From positions 87,024,501 to 87,088,500 of the forward strand of contig CATIUR010000003.1 of the NCBI GenBank assembly GCA_949592205.1: a stretch of DNA of 64,000 nucleotides, given 5' to 3'. The notes below the pieces were generated by a model that had not been told where the DNA came from, ran no database searches, and saw only the letters and a program-made list of their open reading frames with translations. This DNA comes from Helichrysum umbraculigerum. Its lineage: Eukaryota > Streptophyta > Magnoliopsida > Asterales > Asteraceae. Numbering within the stretch: position 1 is the first letter of the stretch; the number at the start of each line of letters is the position of its first letter. Shown here in pieces: positions 1-12,068 of this stretch. The position numbers and the translations under genes were made by a program.

Positions 1-1222
1 ATAATAAATATTTTCCAAAGTTATGTTTATTGTCAAATCATTCGAAATGTGTAAGTATATACATATATTCGTATATATATTACTTGTCGTCGTCGAGTAT
101 ATATATACATAATTGGTTCATTAAATATATATATATATATATATAGTTTGTCGTTTTAGTTCCAAAAACATAAGTTCGTTTGTTACGAAAATTGATCTCA
201 TTTTGTCCCATTGTAAATATATATACACTTGTTGTAGTTCGTACATATATACATAAGTTCGTGTATATATATAATGGTTGTTGGTGTTTATATAAACGTA
301 TATATAATATAGTTTATACCACTCGTTTTACTCGTTCTAGATATGCTTCATTTATATATATATCAAATAATTGTTTCCGTTCTAAAATTTGTCGCGTCCC
401 TTTTATGTCATTATTCGTATAAAATATCCGTATAAAATATTGTCCCGTAATCGTGTACAATTTTTGGTACCAAATTTAGTGTCGTGAAGTTTTATAAAAA
501 TTATAACATAACAATAATTTTTAGTCGCGTATTCTTTAATATTTCAGTACCATTTAATATTTTCTTTGGCTAAAAATACATCATGAACCGATCGGGTTTC
601 AGTATCTAGCCGATCATCTATCTAACCTCAGATGATCATCTGAGAATCGGCAGATGATCAACCTCAGATGATCATCTGTCGAATCTCAGATGATCATCTG
701 CCGATTCTCAGATGATCATCTGCCGATTCTCAGATGATCATCTATCGAATCTCAGATGATCATCTGCCGAATCTCAGATGATCATCTGTCGAATCTCAGA
801 TGATCATCTGTCTTTGTTTATCCGATCATCTATATTTGTTTAGCCGATCATCTATATTTGTTTAGCCGTACGACTATCTATCTTAAGCCGTTCGGCTCTC
901 ACTTCCTAGCCGATCGGCTGCGATTTCTCAGCCGGTCGGGTATGTGTATCAGTATTGCGAGTTCAGTCTGTAACCCAGTGTCCGCATCATTTTTAGTTGT
1001 TTGCTATAATTTCGAGTTTAGATCTTTCATAAGTGTTGTTTGTTAACATGTCACAAGTTTTTATCAATTGATTTTACACATTATTACACTTGTGTACATA
1101 CCCAAATTTTGTACAGAGCAATGTTTTTGGTCCAAAGATTATCACCACCAGCTTTCATATTTAAGTTCCAACTTGTTTTTAGGTTCAATCTTTCTTGATT
1201 TTCTAAGCATCTATATGATATA
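1..1222 (-). repeat. Tek-C 3' LTR, first segment
   Basis: It aligns base for base with 17240-18165 of the 5' LTR copy, from the shared GTTTGTCGTTTTAG block onward. The segment stops at ATATA (1218-1222), where Tek-D inserted. The left edge is the window boundary, not the true LTR end. No protein-coding content is credible here. Confidence 0.88.
629..810 (-). repeat. 22-bp-pitch array of the palindrome CAGATGATCATCTG
   Basis: Perfect or near-perfect 14-bp palindromes start at 629, 651 (half only), 665, 687, 709, 731 (one mismatch), 753, 775 and 797. From 665 on the spacing is exactly 22 bp. The partner LTR keeps only two units (17717, 17739), so copy number changed after or during insertion. 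More degenerate GATCATCTAT units flank the array on both sides. Confidence 0.93.
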
Positions 1223-2590
1223 TGTAACACCCCCAAATTTAACAGTTTGCGGAAGCGGTGTTTTGGGTGTTACTAATCAATAATCACAAGCACAAAGGAT
1301 ACAGTGAACGACTCTAAATGAGACGTTCGAAAAGTTATTACATTAATACATAAGTAGTTTCAAAATACAAGCTCGAGTTCAAGTAAATTCCTAGAGATTC
1401 TAATACATAACAGTAAGTACAAAAGTAATGTAATAAAATCTCCAAGCTTGTAAATGCATGCGACTCGAGCTAAGAAAGCTTATCCTGCTGGGCATCCCTA
1501 CTGATGCTGTGTACCTGAGAAGCATTACTAAAACGGTCAACCAAAAAGGTTGGTGAATCTCACAGGTTTGTAAGTAAGTAAACAGTTTGAACATACAAGT
1601 AATATTCGTAAAATCATAATTCAGCCAGTAAGTAACGATCGCAGGTCATGCAAATCCTTTGTGAGTAGGTGGTTGCAGGTCATGCAAACCGTATATAAGT
1701 ACGTGGTTGCAGGTCATGCAAACCGTATATAAGTAAGTGGTCGCAGGTCATGCAAACCGTATATAAGTAAGTGGTCGCCGGAAAACTTACAAAGTTGTCT
1801 AAACGAAAATCCGAAAAGATGAAGTTGTAGCCCTCGTTCTCGTGATCACTTTTCTCCAAAACGAACCTAGCTTCCGAGGTGTTTTAATGGTAGTTTTAAG
1901 GTGTTTTTGGGTGATGTTTTAGAGAGAGATAGAGAGAGAACCGATTGAGAGGGAGAGAGAGTGAAAATGATTGAGTATGGTGTGTTTTGTGTGTGTAAGT
2001 GGTGAAAGGGGTGAGGGCTTAATGCCCCCTCACCTTGGCCGGTTTTGGTGGGGCCACCAAGGTGTGGTCTCACCAGTTTTCGCTTCCTCCGTGTTTGCGC
2101 TCCGTGCGGTGTTCGTTTCCCCGGTCATTTAAACGTTAAATTGATTTTATACGCGATTAAATATACGCTTTAAAATACAAAATAATATCCGATAATTTAG
2201 TTGAAGTATTTTATCAAAATACTAGTTTTCAAGTTATAAAACATAACTTAGTTTTGTTTTGTCGGTTGGTCGAGTTTTCGGAGAGTTCGGTGACGTTTTA
2301 ATTAAAACGTACGTTTTCCGTTATATTATAAACATAATATAAAGTAATAGTCAAAGTAATTAAATAATTTCACATTATTAATAATTGTTTTACTAATGTC
2401 CGCAAGTTTGTACGATTGTTGTTTTATACGATAATTGTACGAATCGTATTCGCGTATATATATACATATATTCCATCCATATATATATATATAAGTAGGT
2501 AATGTATTTAATCCTATTTCATATTAAATACAAGTAATAAACACGTAATTAGGAAAATTTTAAATTGGTCCAAATTTTGGGGTTGTTACA
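1223..2590 (-). repeat. Tek-D 3' LTR
   Basis: It begins TGTAACACCC and ends GGGTTGTTACA on the plus strand. It is nearly identical to 4587-6034, with four instead of six units of a 34-bp tandem repeat and a shorter TA run. The polypurine-tract complement follows directly. Confidence 0.93.
1645..1787 (-). repeat. 34-bp tandem repeat in Tek-D 3' LTR (4 units)
   Basis: Units contain GCAGGTCATGCAAACC followed by GTATATAAGTA. Four units are present here against six in the other LTR (about 5003-5215). The two extra 34-bp units account for most of the LTR length difference. Confidence 0.88.
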
Positions 2591-2603
2591 TTCTCCCCTT
2601 GTT
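2591..2603 (-). other. Tek-D polypurine tract
   Basis: The sense strand reads AACAAGGGGAGAA directly before the 3' LTR, identical to the tract of Tek-B. It would prime plus-strand DNA synthesis. Confidence 0.85.
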
Positions 2604-2865
2604 AATAAAATTTCGTCCCGAAATTTGTTCGAAGTAGTAATCGGTATCGTTTGGGAAAATTTGTAAAGAGTATCGGCCATTTGTCCATAGGACATGGCCA
2701 GTTGAGAATCAAATGAAAGTATTCGAGTTCCCGGTCTCAACCAGTGTGAGATGTTGGGAGGAAAGTTAGTTCGGGAAGAATCAAGATGTAATACAAGTCA
2801 TATGGTCAGAATCCGTATAGTCGATCGTTTCCTAATCCTATTGGGTACTTAGGATCTAGGAGAGT

Positions 2866-4002
2866 TCATAGAACGTAAGGCAATATGCATAAGTTGTTAA
2901 ACAGTTTGGGTAATCTAGAAATGTACGTACCCGGGTTGAGCAAATCACAAAGCCTCGGGTTCGGGTCCTCCTCCCTAGCGTTAATTATGTAAGCTCTACT
3001 CCTCGCATTGTTGGTTCGGAGTTTCAGTTTTGGGCAATCCTTCCTGAAATGCCCGGTACCGTTGCACTCATAACAAGTCTTGGGTGCGCTGGTGTTGGTA
3101 CCAGTAGTGTTGGTTTGGCAGTCTTGGGCCAGGTGCCCGAATTTCTTGCAGTTGGCGCAGGGACAGGGGCCCTCATGGTGTATACCGCATTTGGAACAGT
3201 AAGGCTTGCTCCCCTTGTAAGCCTTTGGTTCACTGGTATTGGCAGTTACGAGCTTTTTGTCGGAGGTAGGGTTGGGTGAGTGGGGATTGGCTTCCCATTT
3301 GCGTTTGTTTGCAGATGGGGCAGAAGTCGAGCCACGGCGGACAGAGTTGGCCGTCAGTTCATGAGCCATACGAATGGCACTCTGGATAGTTCCTGGTTTA
3401 GATGAAGTCACCAGATCTTGCAGTCGCTCAGGAAGTCCGTCGACGTATTTCTCGATCCTTTTGTACTCAGGATCAACCATAGTTGGGCAAAGAAGTGCCA
3501 GCTGATGAAAACGGTTGGTGTAACCGGTGATGTCATTCCCCTGCATCTTGTGATTCCAGAATTCTATCTCCAGTTGTTTTAATTCGTCTCTGGGGCAGTA
3601 CTCTCCCCTCAGCATCTTCTTTAGCTCTTCCCATGGAAGCTTGTAGGCATTGGCGACACTCACAGTTTGAGCATAGGTGTTCCACCAAGTAAGGGCAGTG
3701 TCAGAAAAAGTGCTGGCTGCGAACTTGACCTTGTCGTCCTCAACACAGTTGCAGATAAGGAATACTGATTCAATCTTCTCGATCCATCGAATCAGACCGA
3801 TCGCTCCTTCAGTACCCGCGAAGTTCAGAGGCTTGCAGTTCTGGAAGTCTTTGTAGGTGCAGGTTTTGGGTGGTGGTGTGTTGTTAGCCGTATCTTCGCT
3901 TCCGGGATTGGTTGCTCGGACAGCTAAGGCTTGAGCCACACTACGGGCAATAATACCCGCAACTTCGGCTTCAGTAAGTGTGATTTGTCGTCGGGGAGGC
4001 AT
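2866..4002 (-). CDS. gag: Gag polyprotein of Tek-D (truncated at the gag/protease junction)
   Basis: 378 residues. A retrotransposon Gag core spans about residues 50-235 (motifs TCTYKDFQNCKPLNF, EGAIGLIRW, LTWWNTYAQT, YCPRDELKQLE). Two CCHC knuckles follow, CANCKKFGHLAQDC and CYECNGTGHFRKDC. After the stretch matching the start of the protease region (about residue 350) the frame runs into about 25 unrelated residues and stops, so pol has been deleted. From residue 50 on, the Gag core is very close to that of Tek-B, while the first 45 residues differ. The protein should assemble virus-like particles. I infer that enzymes would have to come from an element such as Tek-B. The ATG is preceded by the usual leader after the primer site. 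Confidence 0.9.
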   Translation of the reverse strand: MPPRRQITLTEAEVAGIIARSVAQALAVRATNPGSEDTANNTPPPKTCTYKDFQNCKPLNFAGTEGAIGLIRWIEKIESVFLICNCVEDDKVKFAASTFSDTALTWWNTYAQTVSVANAYKLPWEELKKMLRGEYCPRDELKQLEIEFWNHKMQGNDITGYTNRFHQLALLCPTMVDPEYKRIEKYVDGLPERLQDLVTSSKPGTIQSAIRMAHELTANSVRRGSTSAPSANKRKWEANPHSPNPTSDKKLVTANTSEPKAYKGSKPYCSKCGIHHEGPCPCANCKKFGHLAQDCQTNTTGTNTSAPKTCYECNGTGHFRKDCPKLKLRTNNARSRAYIINAREEDPNPRLCDLLNPGTYISRLPKLFNNLCILPYVL

Positions 4003-4258
4003 GTTCCTTGAAACAATAAATAAAGAACATGTGAAGGTTTGAACAAGAATTGTGATCGCGATGATCGGTTAAGTACAAAGAAATATCGACAAAGGTTGAT
4101 ACGAGGACAGTTTAACCATAGTAGTAGAATTGTTACCATTGAAACATAAAAGTTAAGCAAGGATGGAACGACGAGAATCGAGTTGTCGTTTGTTTGATGT
4201 AATTTGAAAGTGAATTTCGTAGTAGTCGAGAGAGAGTATCGTATCGGGGAAAAAGGCC

Positions 4259-4260
<2 letters not shown>

Positions 4261-4309
<49 letters not shown>
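4261..4309. repeat. (TA)n microsatellite
   Basis: An almost pure TA dinucleotide run lies in the leader of Tek-D, between the primer site and gag. Confidence 0.95.
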
Positions 4310-4312
<3 letters not shown>

Positions 4313-4570
4313 ATAACCGCCTAGTTCGTGTCTAGCACAATCAAGTAGAAGTCCCGGTTCTCTCGAGGTCAGAGTCAGCTAATGCATTCCGGTTCAACAT
4401 AACCCCTTTCAGAACTCACATCATCTTCATTTAATTGTACATAGTTGATCAGGCTATGTTAAATTAAACTTGTATGCTGTAATTCCTGAACCAGTTATAC
4501 CTAATTAGGAATACTGCCTAACGGTCATAGTCTAGGCCCACTAAATGCAACCTAGTTCACTATAACCTTA

Positions 4571-4583
4571 GGCTCTGATACCA
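4571..4583 (-). other. Tek-D primer binding site (iMet type)
   Basis: The sense strand reads TGGTATCAGAGCC, complementary to the 3' end of plant initiator tRNA-Met. It lies three bases from the LTR boundary. Confidence 0.92.
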
Positions 4584-4586
4584 ATC

Positions 4587-6034
4587 TGTAACACCCCCAA
4601 ATTTAACAGTTTGCGGAAGCGGTGTTTTGGGTGTTACTAATCAATAATCACAAGCACAAAGGATACAGTGAACGACTCTAAATGAGACGTTCGAAAAGTT
4701 ATTACATTAATACATAAGTAGTTTCAAAATACAAGCTCGAGTTCAAGTAAATTCCTAGAGATTCTAATACATAACAGTAAGTACAAAAGTAATGTAATAA
4801 AATCTCCAAGCTTGTAAATGCATGCGACTCAAGCTAAGAAAGCTTATCCTGCTGGGCATCCCTACTGATGCTGTGTACCTGAGAAGCATTACTAAAACGG
4901 TCAACCAAAAAGGTTGGTGAATCTCACAGGTTTGTAAGTAAGTAAACAGTTTGAACATACAAGTAATATTCGTAAAATCATAATTCAGCCAGTAAGTAAC
5001 GATCGCAGGTCATGCAAATCCTTTGTGAGTAGGTGGTTGCAGGTCATGCAAACCGTATATAAGTACGTGGTTGCAGGTCATGCAAACCGTATATAAGTAA
5101 GTGGTCGCAGGTCATGCAAACCGTATATAAGTAAGTGGTCGCAGGTCATGCAAACCGTATATAAGTAAGTGGTCGCAGGTCATGCAAACCGTATATAAGT
5201 AAGTGGTCGCCGGAAAACTTACAAAGTTGTCGAAACGAAAATCCGAAAAGATGAAGTTGTAGCCCTCGTTCTCGTGATCACTTTTCTCCAAAACGAACCT
5301 AGCTTCCGAGGTGTTTTAATGGTAGTTTTAAGGTGTTTTTGGGTGATGTTTTAGAGAGAGATAGAGAGAGAACCGATTGAGAGGGAGAGAGAGTGAAAAT
5401 GATTGAGTATGGTGTGTTTTGTGTGTGTAAGTGGTGAAAGGGGTGAGGGCTTAATGCCCCCTCACCTTGGCCGATTTTGGTGGGGCCACCAAGGTGTGGT
5501 CTCACCAGTTTTCGCTTCCTCCGTGTTTGCGCTCCGTGCGGTGTTCGTTTCCCCGGTCGTTTAAACGTTAAATTGATTTTATACGCGATTAAATATACGC
5601 TTTAAAATACAAAATAATATCCGATAATTTAGTTGAAGTATTTTATCAAAATACTAGTTTTCAAGTTATAAAACATAACTTAGTTTTGTTTTGTCGGTTG
5701 GTCGAGTTTTCGGAGAGTTCGGTGACGTTTTAATTAAAACGTACGTTTTCCGTTATATTATAAACATAATATAAAGTAATAGTCAAAGTAATTAAATAAT
5801 TTCACATTATTAATAATCGTTTTACTAATGTCCGCAAGTTTGTACGATTGTTGTTTTATACGATAATTGTACGAATCGTATTCGCGTATATATAAAAATA
5901 TATTCCATCCATATATATATATATATATATATATATAAGTAGGTAATGTATTTAATCCTATTTCATATTAAATACAAGTAATAAACACGTAATTAGGAAA
6001 ATTTTAAATTGGTCCAAATTTTGGGGTTGTTACA
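4587..6034 (-). repeat. Tek-D 5' LTR
   Basis: 1448 bp, TGTAACACCC to GTTGTTACA. It has six 34-bp units and a longer TA run than its partner. The LTR-terminal inverted repeat around GCGGAAGC matches that of Tek-A in arrangement. Confidence 0.93.
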
Positions 6035-6039
6035 ATATA

Positions 6040-6899
6040 ACAACAAAATTTATGAAAGGGATTGAGGTAAAATTTCCTTACAATGATATAAAGATGTGGA
6101 TGATGATAATGCAGAGATGATGATGATGATGATGACGATTCTGTGATTGTGATGATGATACGGTTTGATGATGATGCAACGAAGATGGTGATGAAGAAGA
6201 TGATGATTATGTTATGGTGTTTGTTGCTTCCTGCTTCTTCCTCAACTCTGTGTTTTTCTTCTGCTTCAAGAGCATAAATCATTGGTGTGAATTTTGGTTG
6301 GTGTGTCTCACAACAGAGGGAGAGAAGTATATATAAAAATATGATACGGGTTTGGTTTTCAACGGGTGGAGTATGGTCTGATACAGGGGCATGTTCCTAG
6401 ATATTTTATTTGTAGTATTTAGCCCGTTAATTTCGTGTACGGGTCTAATTACATGTAAATTTACATTTAATATCTGTAAATTTATTTTGAAGTATTATCC
6501 CAAATACTTTAACTGTAATAATAAAAATATAATTTTTTATCATTTTTGGTTGTTGTGTACGTTTCTGTATTGTCGCAGTCTTGTACGATACGTTTTATAT
6601 AAAACGTATAATGTTTTATATTATAACAATAATATAAATTTAATAATGTTCGTAATTAATAATTTCATATTATTAATTATATGTTCACCAACATTTGTAT
6701 TTTATTTTTGTCGGGTTCGTTCCGATAGTTCGTACGTAATTAAAATTAATTACGAAATACATAGAACTTTTTGCACAAAAGTCTCGGGCTTGCTAGACTT
6801 ATATCACATCAAAAGTTTAGTTAACTTTGTGCAGGGAATTAGCATAAGAAATGCATGTAATTAGTGGTATAATGATACCTAAATTGGAGGAGTGTCACA
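6040..6899 (-). repeat. Tek-C 3' LTR, second segment
   Basis: It aligns with 18160-19020 of the 5' LTR and ends GAGTGTCACA at the polypurine tract. In sense direction a TATA-like TTTTTATATATAC lies near 6330-6345 (18447-18463 in the other copy). A GAT-rich simple repeat (6100-6200) follows. Confidence 0.9.
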
Positions 6900-6912
6900 T
6901 TCTCCCCCCGTT
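6900..6912 (-). other. Tek-C polypurine tract
   Basis: The sense strand reads AACGGGGGGAGAA directly before the 3' LTR. The conserved near-palindrome AAATTTCGTCCCGAG lies just outside it. Confidence 0.82.
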
Positions 6913-6933
6913 AGCGAAATTTCGTCCCGAGAT

Positions 6934-9900
6934 TTAAGTTGAGCCGTGAGTCTCGGTCACGCTCTCGAATAAGTGAGGGTATTTCTTCCTCATTTCGTCC
7001 TCTCGTTCCCAGGTAAACTCTGGGCCATGTTTCGAGTTACAACGAACTTTAACAAGTTTGATTCGTTTATGTCGAAGTTTCTGCGTTTTCGTGTCCATAA
7101 CTTTGATAGGTTCCTCCACAAAATTTAGTTTTGATTCAACGAAGACTTCGTCAGGAGGAATGATAAGTGTTTTGTCGGAAAGACACTTTTTGAGATTACT
7201 AACATGAAAAGTGTCGTGTATGCTACTAAGCTCTTGCAGTAGTTTGAGCTTGTAGGCAACATGACCAATCCTAGCAAGGATTTCGAATGGTCCGATGTAA
7301 CGCGGGTTAAGCTTTCCTCGCTTACCAAATCGTGCTATCCCCTTCCAGGGCGATACTTTGAGTAGGACTTTATCTCCTACTTGAAACTCAAGAGGTTTAC
7401 GACGATTATCAGTGTAACTCTTTTGTCTATCACGTGCCATTTTCAACCGGTTCAGTACTTGAGTTATCTTGTCGGTGGTTTCCTGGACAATCTCAGGTCC
7501 AGATAGTTGTATGTCACCCATCTCTGCCCAACAGAGCGGTGATCGACACTTGCGTCCATACAACGCCTCAAATGGTGCGTATCCCAGTTACCTCCAAAGT
7601 CTATCACACAAGCTCGCAACAAGTCTTCGAGCGTTTGTATCGTTCGCTTGCTTTGGCCGTCGGTTTGCAGGTGATAGGCGGTACTCATATCGAGTCGAGT
7701 ACCCAGTGCCTGTTTTAGTGTTTGCCAAAAGCGAGATGTAAATCGAGCATCTCTATCAGAGATAATGGATAGTGGCACACCATGCCGGGAAACAATCTCT
7801 TTCAAATAGATTCTAGTTAGTTTCTCCATTCTGTCCGTTTCCTTGATGGCAAGGAAGTGGGCTGATTTCGTTAATCGATCGATAATCACCCATATAGTGT
7901 CTGCTCCAGACGTTGTTTTTGGTAACTTCGTAATGAATTCCATCGTTATTTGTTCCCATTTCCACTTGGGTAACTCAGGTTGTTGCAAAAGTCCAGACGG
8001 CTTTTGATGTTCGACCTTTACCTTTGAGTAGGTTAGGCATTTGCTAACGTACGTGGCAATGTCCCGTTTCATGCCAGGCCACCAGTAGAAACCTTTCAGG
8101 TCATGGTACATCTTGTCTGCACCAGGATGTATTGAGTAGTTGGACTTATGAGCTTCGTCTAAAATCAGTTTGCGTAACTCATCTACGCATGGTACCCAAA
8201 TTCGATCCATGAAGTACAACACTCCGTTGTCCTTTGTTCCGAGTTGTTTGTCCATTCCCTTCAAGGATTCTTCCTTAAGACATTCGGGAGCGAAAGCTAG
8301 TTGTTGAGCGTCACGAATTTGAGTAATGAGGTTCGAGTGGATAGTCAATCCCAATGCTCAAACTCTGCAAGGTTTGACTCATTCCTTACGACTCAGGGAA
8401 TCTGCTACAACGTTTGCTTTGCCCGGGTGATATTTGATCTCACAGTCATAATCGTTAAGTAATTCGACCCAACGTCGTCATCTCATGTTGAGTTCTTTCT
8501 GGTCGAATATATATTGGAGACTTTTGTTGTCAGTGAATATCGTACGCTTTGTTCCGTACAGGTAGTGCCTCCAGATCTTTAGTGCAAAAACGACGGCTCC
8601 CAACTCCAAGTCGTGAGTCGTATAGTTTTTCTCGTGCACTTTTAGTTGTCGTGATGCATATGCAATGACCTTGTCATTTTGCATCAATACGCAACCCAAT
8701 CCCTGATGCGAAGCATCACAGTAAACAACAAAGTTATCTACTCCTTCGGGCAATGATAGTATGGGTGCGCTGCTTAGTTTCTGTTTCAATAGTTGGAATG
8801 CGTTCTGTTGTTTCTCACTCCAATCAAATTTCTTGTCTTTTTGAGTTAACGTGGTAAGTGGCTGGGCTATCTTTGAGAAGTTCGTGATGAATCACCTGTA
8901 ATAGCCAGCTAGACCAAGAAATTATCGTATCTCGGATGGGGTTTTAGGGGCTTCCCAGTTCTTAATCGCCTCAATTTTGGATGGGTCCACGTGAATTCCC
9001 TTGTCATTAATCACATGACCAAGGAAATGAACTTCTCGCATCCAAAATTCACACTTAGAGAACTTTGCATAAAGCTTCTCTTTCTCAAGTAATTTGAGGA
9101 TAAGTTTCAGATGTTGTCCGTGATCCTCTTTCGTTCGTGAGTATACTAAGATGTCGTCAATAAACACAATGACGAACTTATCGAGATAGGGTTTGCATAC
9201 TCTGTTCATGAGATCCATGAACACAGCTGATGCGTTTGTCAATCTAAAAGGCATGACTAGGAACTCGTAATGACCGTAACGAGTCCTAAACGCAGTTTCG
9301 GTACATCCTCTTCTCGTACCTTCAGTTGATGGTAACCAGATCGTAGGTCAATTTTTGAATAGTAACTTGACCCTTGCAGTTGATCAAATAGATCATCAAT
9401 GCATGGTAACATATATCGGTTCTTGATGGTTACCTTGTTAAGTTCTCGGTAATCGATGCACATTCGCATAGATCCATCCTTTTTCTTGACGAACAAGACC
9501 GGAGCTCCCCAAGGTGAAAAACTCAGCCGGATGAATCCTAAATCTAGGAGTTCTTGCAACTGTGCAGATAACTCCTGCATTTCTGATGGAGCTAGTCGAT
9601 AAGGTGCGCGAGCAATTGGTGCGGCTCCTGGCACCAGATCGATGTGAAACTCGACCTGCCGCGGGGGCGGTAGTCCTGGCAAATCGTCAGGAAATACTCC
9701 CGGATAATCATGTACGATAGGTATATCGTCTATCCGTTGCTCCTCGGGTTTCTTTTCCATAACGTGTGCCATGAACGCTTGGTATCCCTTTCGGAGATAC
9801 TTACTAGCTTTCAAGCAAGTAATCAACTTAGTGGCACTTTTTCGGTTCTCTCCTTTTATCACTAGAGTTTCTCCTGTTGATAGTGGTACACGTACCAACT

Positions 9901-11470
9901 TCTCGAAACATACAATTTCAGCGTGGTTCTTTGTCAACCAATCCATACCGACTACGATGTCAAAACTTCCCAACTTAACCGGTAGCAAGTCTATTTCGAA
10001 GAGATGACCTTCTAACTCCAAGGTGCATCCCGGTACTATTTCTCTTGACTCGATCAACTCACCATCGGCTAGTTCTATAGTGTATTGGTTATCTAGCTTA
10101 CGGGACTCAAGTTCTAATAGTGGTCTAAACTCAGTAGACACAAAACTTAAATCAGCACCCGAATCAATTAACACAGAGGCGTAATGGTTGTTTACGAGAA
10201 ACGTACAAGTGACGGTGTTAGGGTCCTGGCGTGCCTCTTCTGCCCCGATCACGAATGCCCTTCCTTGTGCCGGTTGATTGTTGATGTTGTTGGCTCGGTT
10301 GTAGTTATTGCGGTTTTGGTTGTTGTTGTTAAGTTTAGGGCATCGGTTCCGATAATGTCCCTGTTCACCGCACTCAAAACACCCTTGGTTTTGACGTTCA
10401 TTGTTTGTTCGTGGAGGAGGGTTGGTTCTACAGTCCTGGGTTTTGTGACCCCATGCCCTACAGTTGCCACAATACCCACACCCACCCTCGTGGTGTCGAT
10501 TGCACTTTCCACACTTAGGCTTGTTACCTAGGTATGGTTTTGATTCAGTAGTGGTGGCAGAGTACGCTTTTGCGTTTCCTCCACTTTTCTTGTTCTGCTG
10601 ACTCTGACGGTCAGTTCCACCACCATTCCACTTTCTCTTTGCACCACCAGAACTACCAGCATCAGTGTTACTTGATTCGCCTTTCCCTGACACAACCTTC
10701 TTAGTCAGGGTCCCCATTCTGACCGCCTCATCGGTCAACCTTTGTGCTAGAGTAACAGCACTCCTAAATGTGGCAGGTTCTGATGATGTAACCAGACTAC
10801 GGATTTGAGGTACCAATCCCCAGATGTAACGCTCAATGCGTTTAAACTCGGGTGTCACCATATGTGGCACTAGTCGCGCTAGGACCTGAAACTTAGTGGT
10901 GTACCCAGTGATATCAGCACCAATCATCTTAATGTACCACAAATTAGTTTCTACCTTCTGCATCTCACTACGGGGACAGAACTCTTCCTGCATCATGTTT
11001 TTCAGCACTCCCCAGGACATGGAGTGGGCAGCATCCCGTCTAAGGGATTGAAGTTGACTGTTCCACCATGTTAGGGCCTTGTCAGCCAAGGTGCAGGTGT
11101 CATACTTCACCATACAGTCTGGTAAACAGTCACTGATATCCAACACCGATTCCATATTTTCTATCCAATGGATTATACCAATTGCACCCTCTGTGCCACG
11201 GAAAGTAGTTGGCTTACAGGCCAGAAATGTTTTGTATGAACACCCTCGGTGAGTATTCATAGTAGTCTCAGCGTTCACAGGGGTAGACCTGCTGTTATTT
11301 ATCACATTCTCGCGATTACGGCTTGCCTCATACTGAGCAATACCTTCAGCTATTCGTCTCGCGATCATTTGCTCAGCAGTTTCCTCGTTGTTGAGAGGTG
11401 GAGTGTTTTCCGGGACTGGAGGTGTGGTCGTCCGTCGACTGTTCTTAGTTGTTCGTCGTTTTGGTGGCAT
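6934..11470 (-). pseudogene. Tek-C gag-pol polyprotein, multiply disrupted
   Basis: A former single ORF in the order Gag, CCHC knuckles (CGNCRAWGHKTQDC, CFECGEQGHYRNRC), protease (LIDSGADLSFV), reverse transcriptase (FIDDILVYS), RNase H (YCDASHQGLGCVL), integrase (HPGADKMYH, DRDARFTS) and chromodomain (FTWEREDEMRKKYPHLF). Breaks visible by eye are a frameshift near 9275 within the RT, in-frame stops near 8920, 8895, 8478 and two between about 8360 and 8410, and a frameshift near 7570 in integrase. Most stops are TGA where relatives have an arginine codon, which fits CpG decay. The DTG-type protease motif reads DSG. No active product is expected. The ATG at 11470 aligns with the MPPK start of Tek-A and Tek-B. 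Confidence 0.93.
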
Positions 11471-12068
11471 GATTCCGTTCTGCGGTTAAGAAAATGCAGA
11501 AGTCAATGCCAAGATAATGAATGTGAAGAACAAGATTTCACATCATTTAGTAAAGGAACAGTATGAAGGATGAAGAACAAGGTTTCACCCTACGTATCAT
11601 ACGACTTTGAAATGCCCACATGTACTTAGTATAATATATTCACGTTGACCGGGCGTCATTATATGATGCTAAATACATATTTCTTTTCATCATCATTTAA
11701 CACAATTAGGTTCAAAGGAATTTAATACAAGAATCAACAATCAGTGGTTAATGTGTTTCAAGGAGTACAAGATGTGATTATAAGAAGTGATCGTTTCGTT
11801 TTCGTTCTAACACGTGTATGTAAATGTAAGTAGGATACTCTAGTCGATAACAGATGTAAAGAATACGAGTTATAAACCAAACATAAGTTATATATTATAT
11901 TGATAGTTACAACGCTTATACATAAGTTTCGTACAAAACAAGATGGGATTCTTAATATACCCAACAGTGGTTAGCGTTATACAAAAGTAATGGGCTTCCT
12001 ATACATATACCCATTCTACAAAAGGTTTCAACCTAGTACATAACATATACATCCCCAATACGGTGAGT
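11471..12068 (-). other. Tek-C leader between pre-gag ORF and gag, non-coding
   Basis: About 600 bases of AT-rich leader. I see no supported ORF, RNA gene or repeat. The equivalent spacer in Tek-A and Tek-B is about 290 bases. Confidence 0.6.

Larger units (their letters stand above)
1223..6034 (-). mobile_element. Tek-D: gag-only, non-autonomous Ty3/gypsy element
   Basis: A complete 4.8-kb minus-strand element flanked by ATATA (1218-1222 and 6035-6039). It has two LTRs (1223-2590 and 4587-6034), an iMet-type primer site, a polypurine tract and an internal region of only 2.0 kb holding one gag ORF. Protease, reverse transcriptase, RNase H and integrase are absent. The architecture fits the class described in plants as TR-GAG elements. 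The LTRs differ by about seven substitutions plus two tandem-repeat units, so insertion was recent. It sits in Tek-C's 3' LTR; the empty site can be read in the partner LTR near 18150-18165. Confidence 0.92.

Noticed and set aside
629..810. CRISPR-like array (regular repeats with spacers)
   Set aside because: The spacers are near-identical to each other, the repeat is a 14-bp palindrome inside an LTR, and the context is a plant retrotransposon.
6004..6282. Ser/His-rich minus-strand frame over the GAT repeat
   Set aside because: It crosses the Tek-D/Tek-C junction and reads a GATGAT simple repeat, so it cannot be a gene that predates the insertion.
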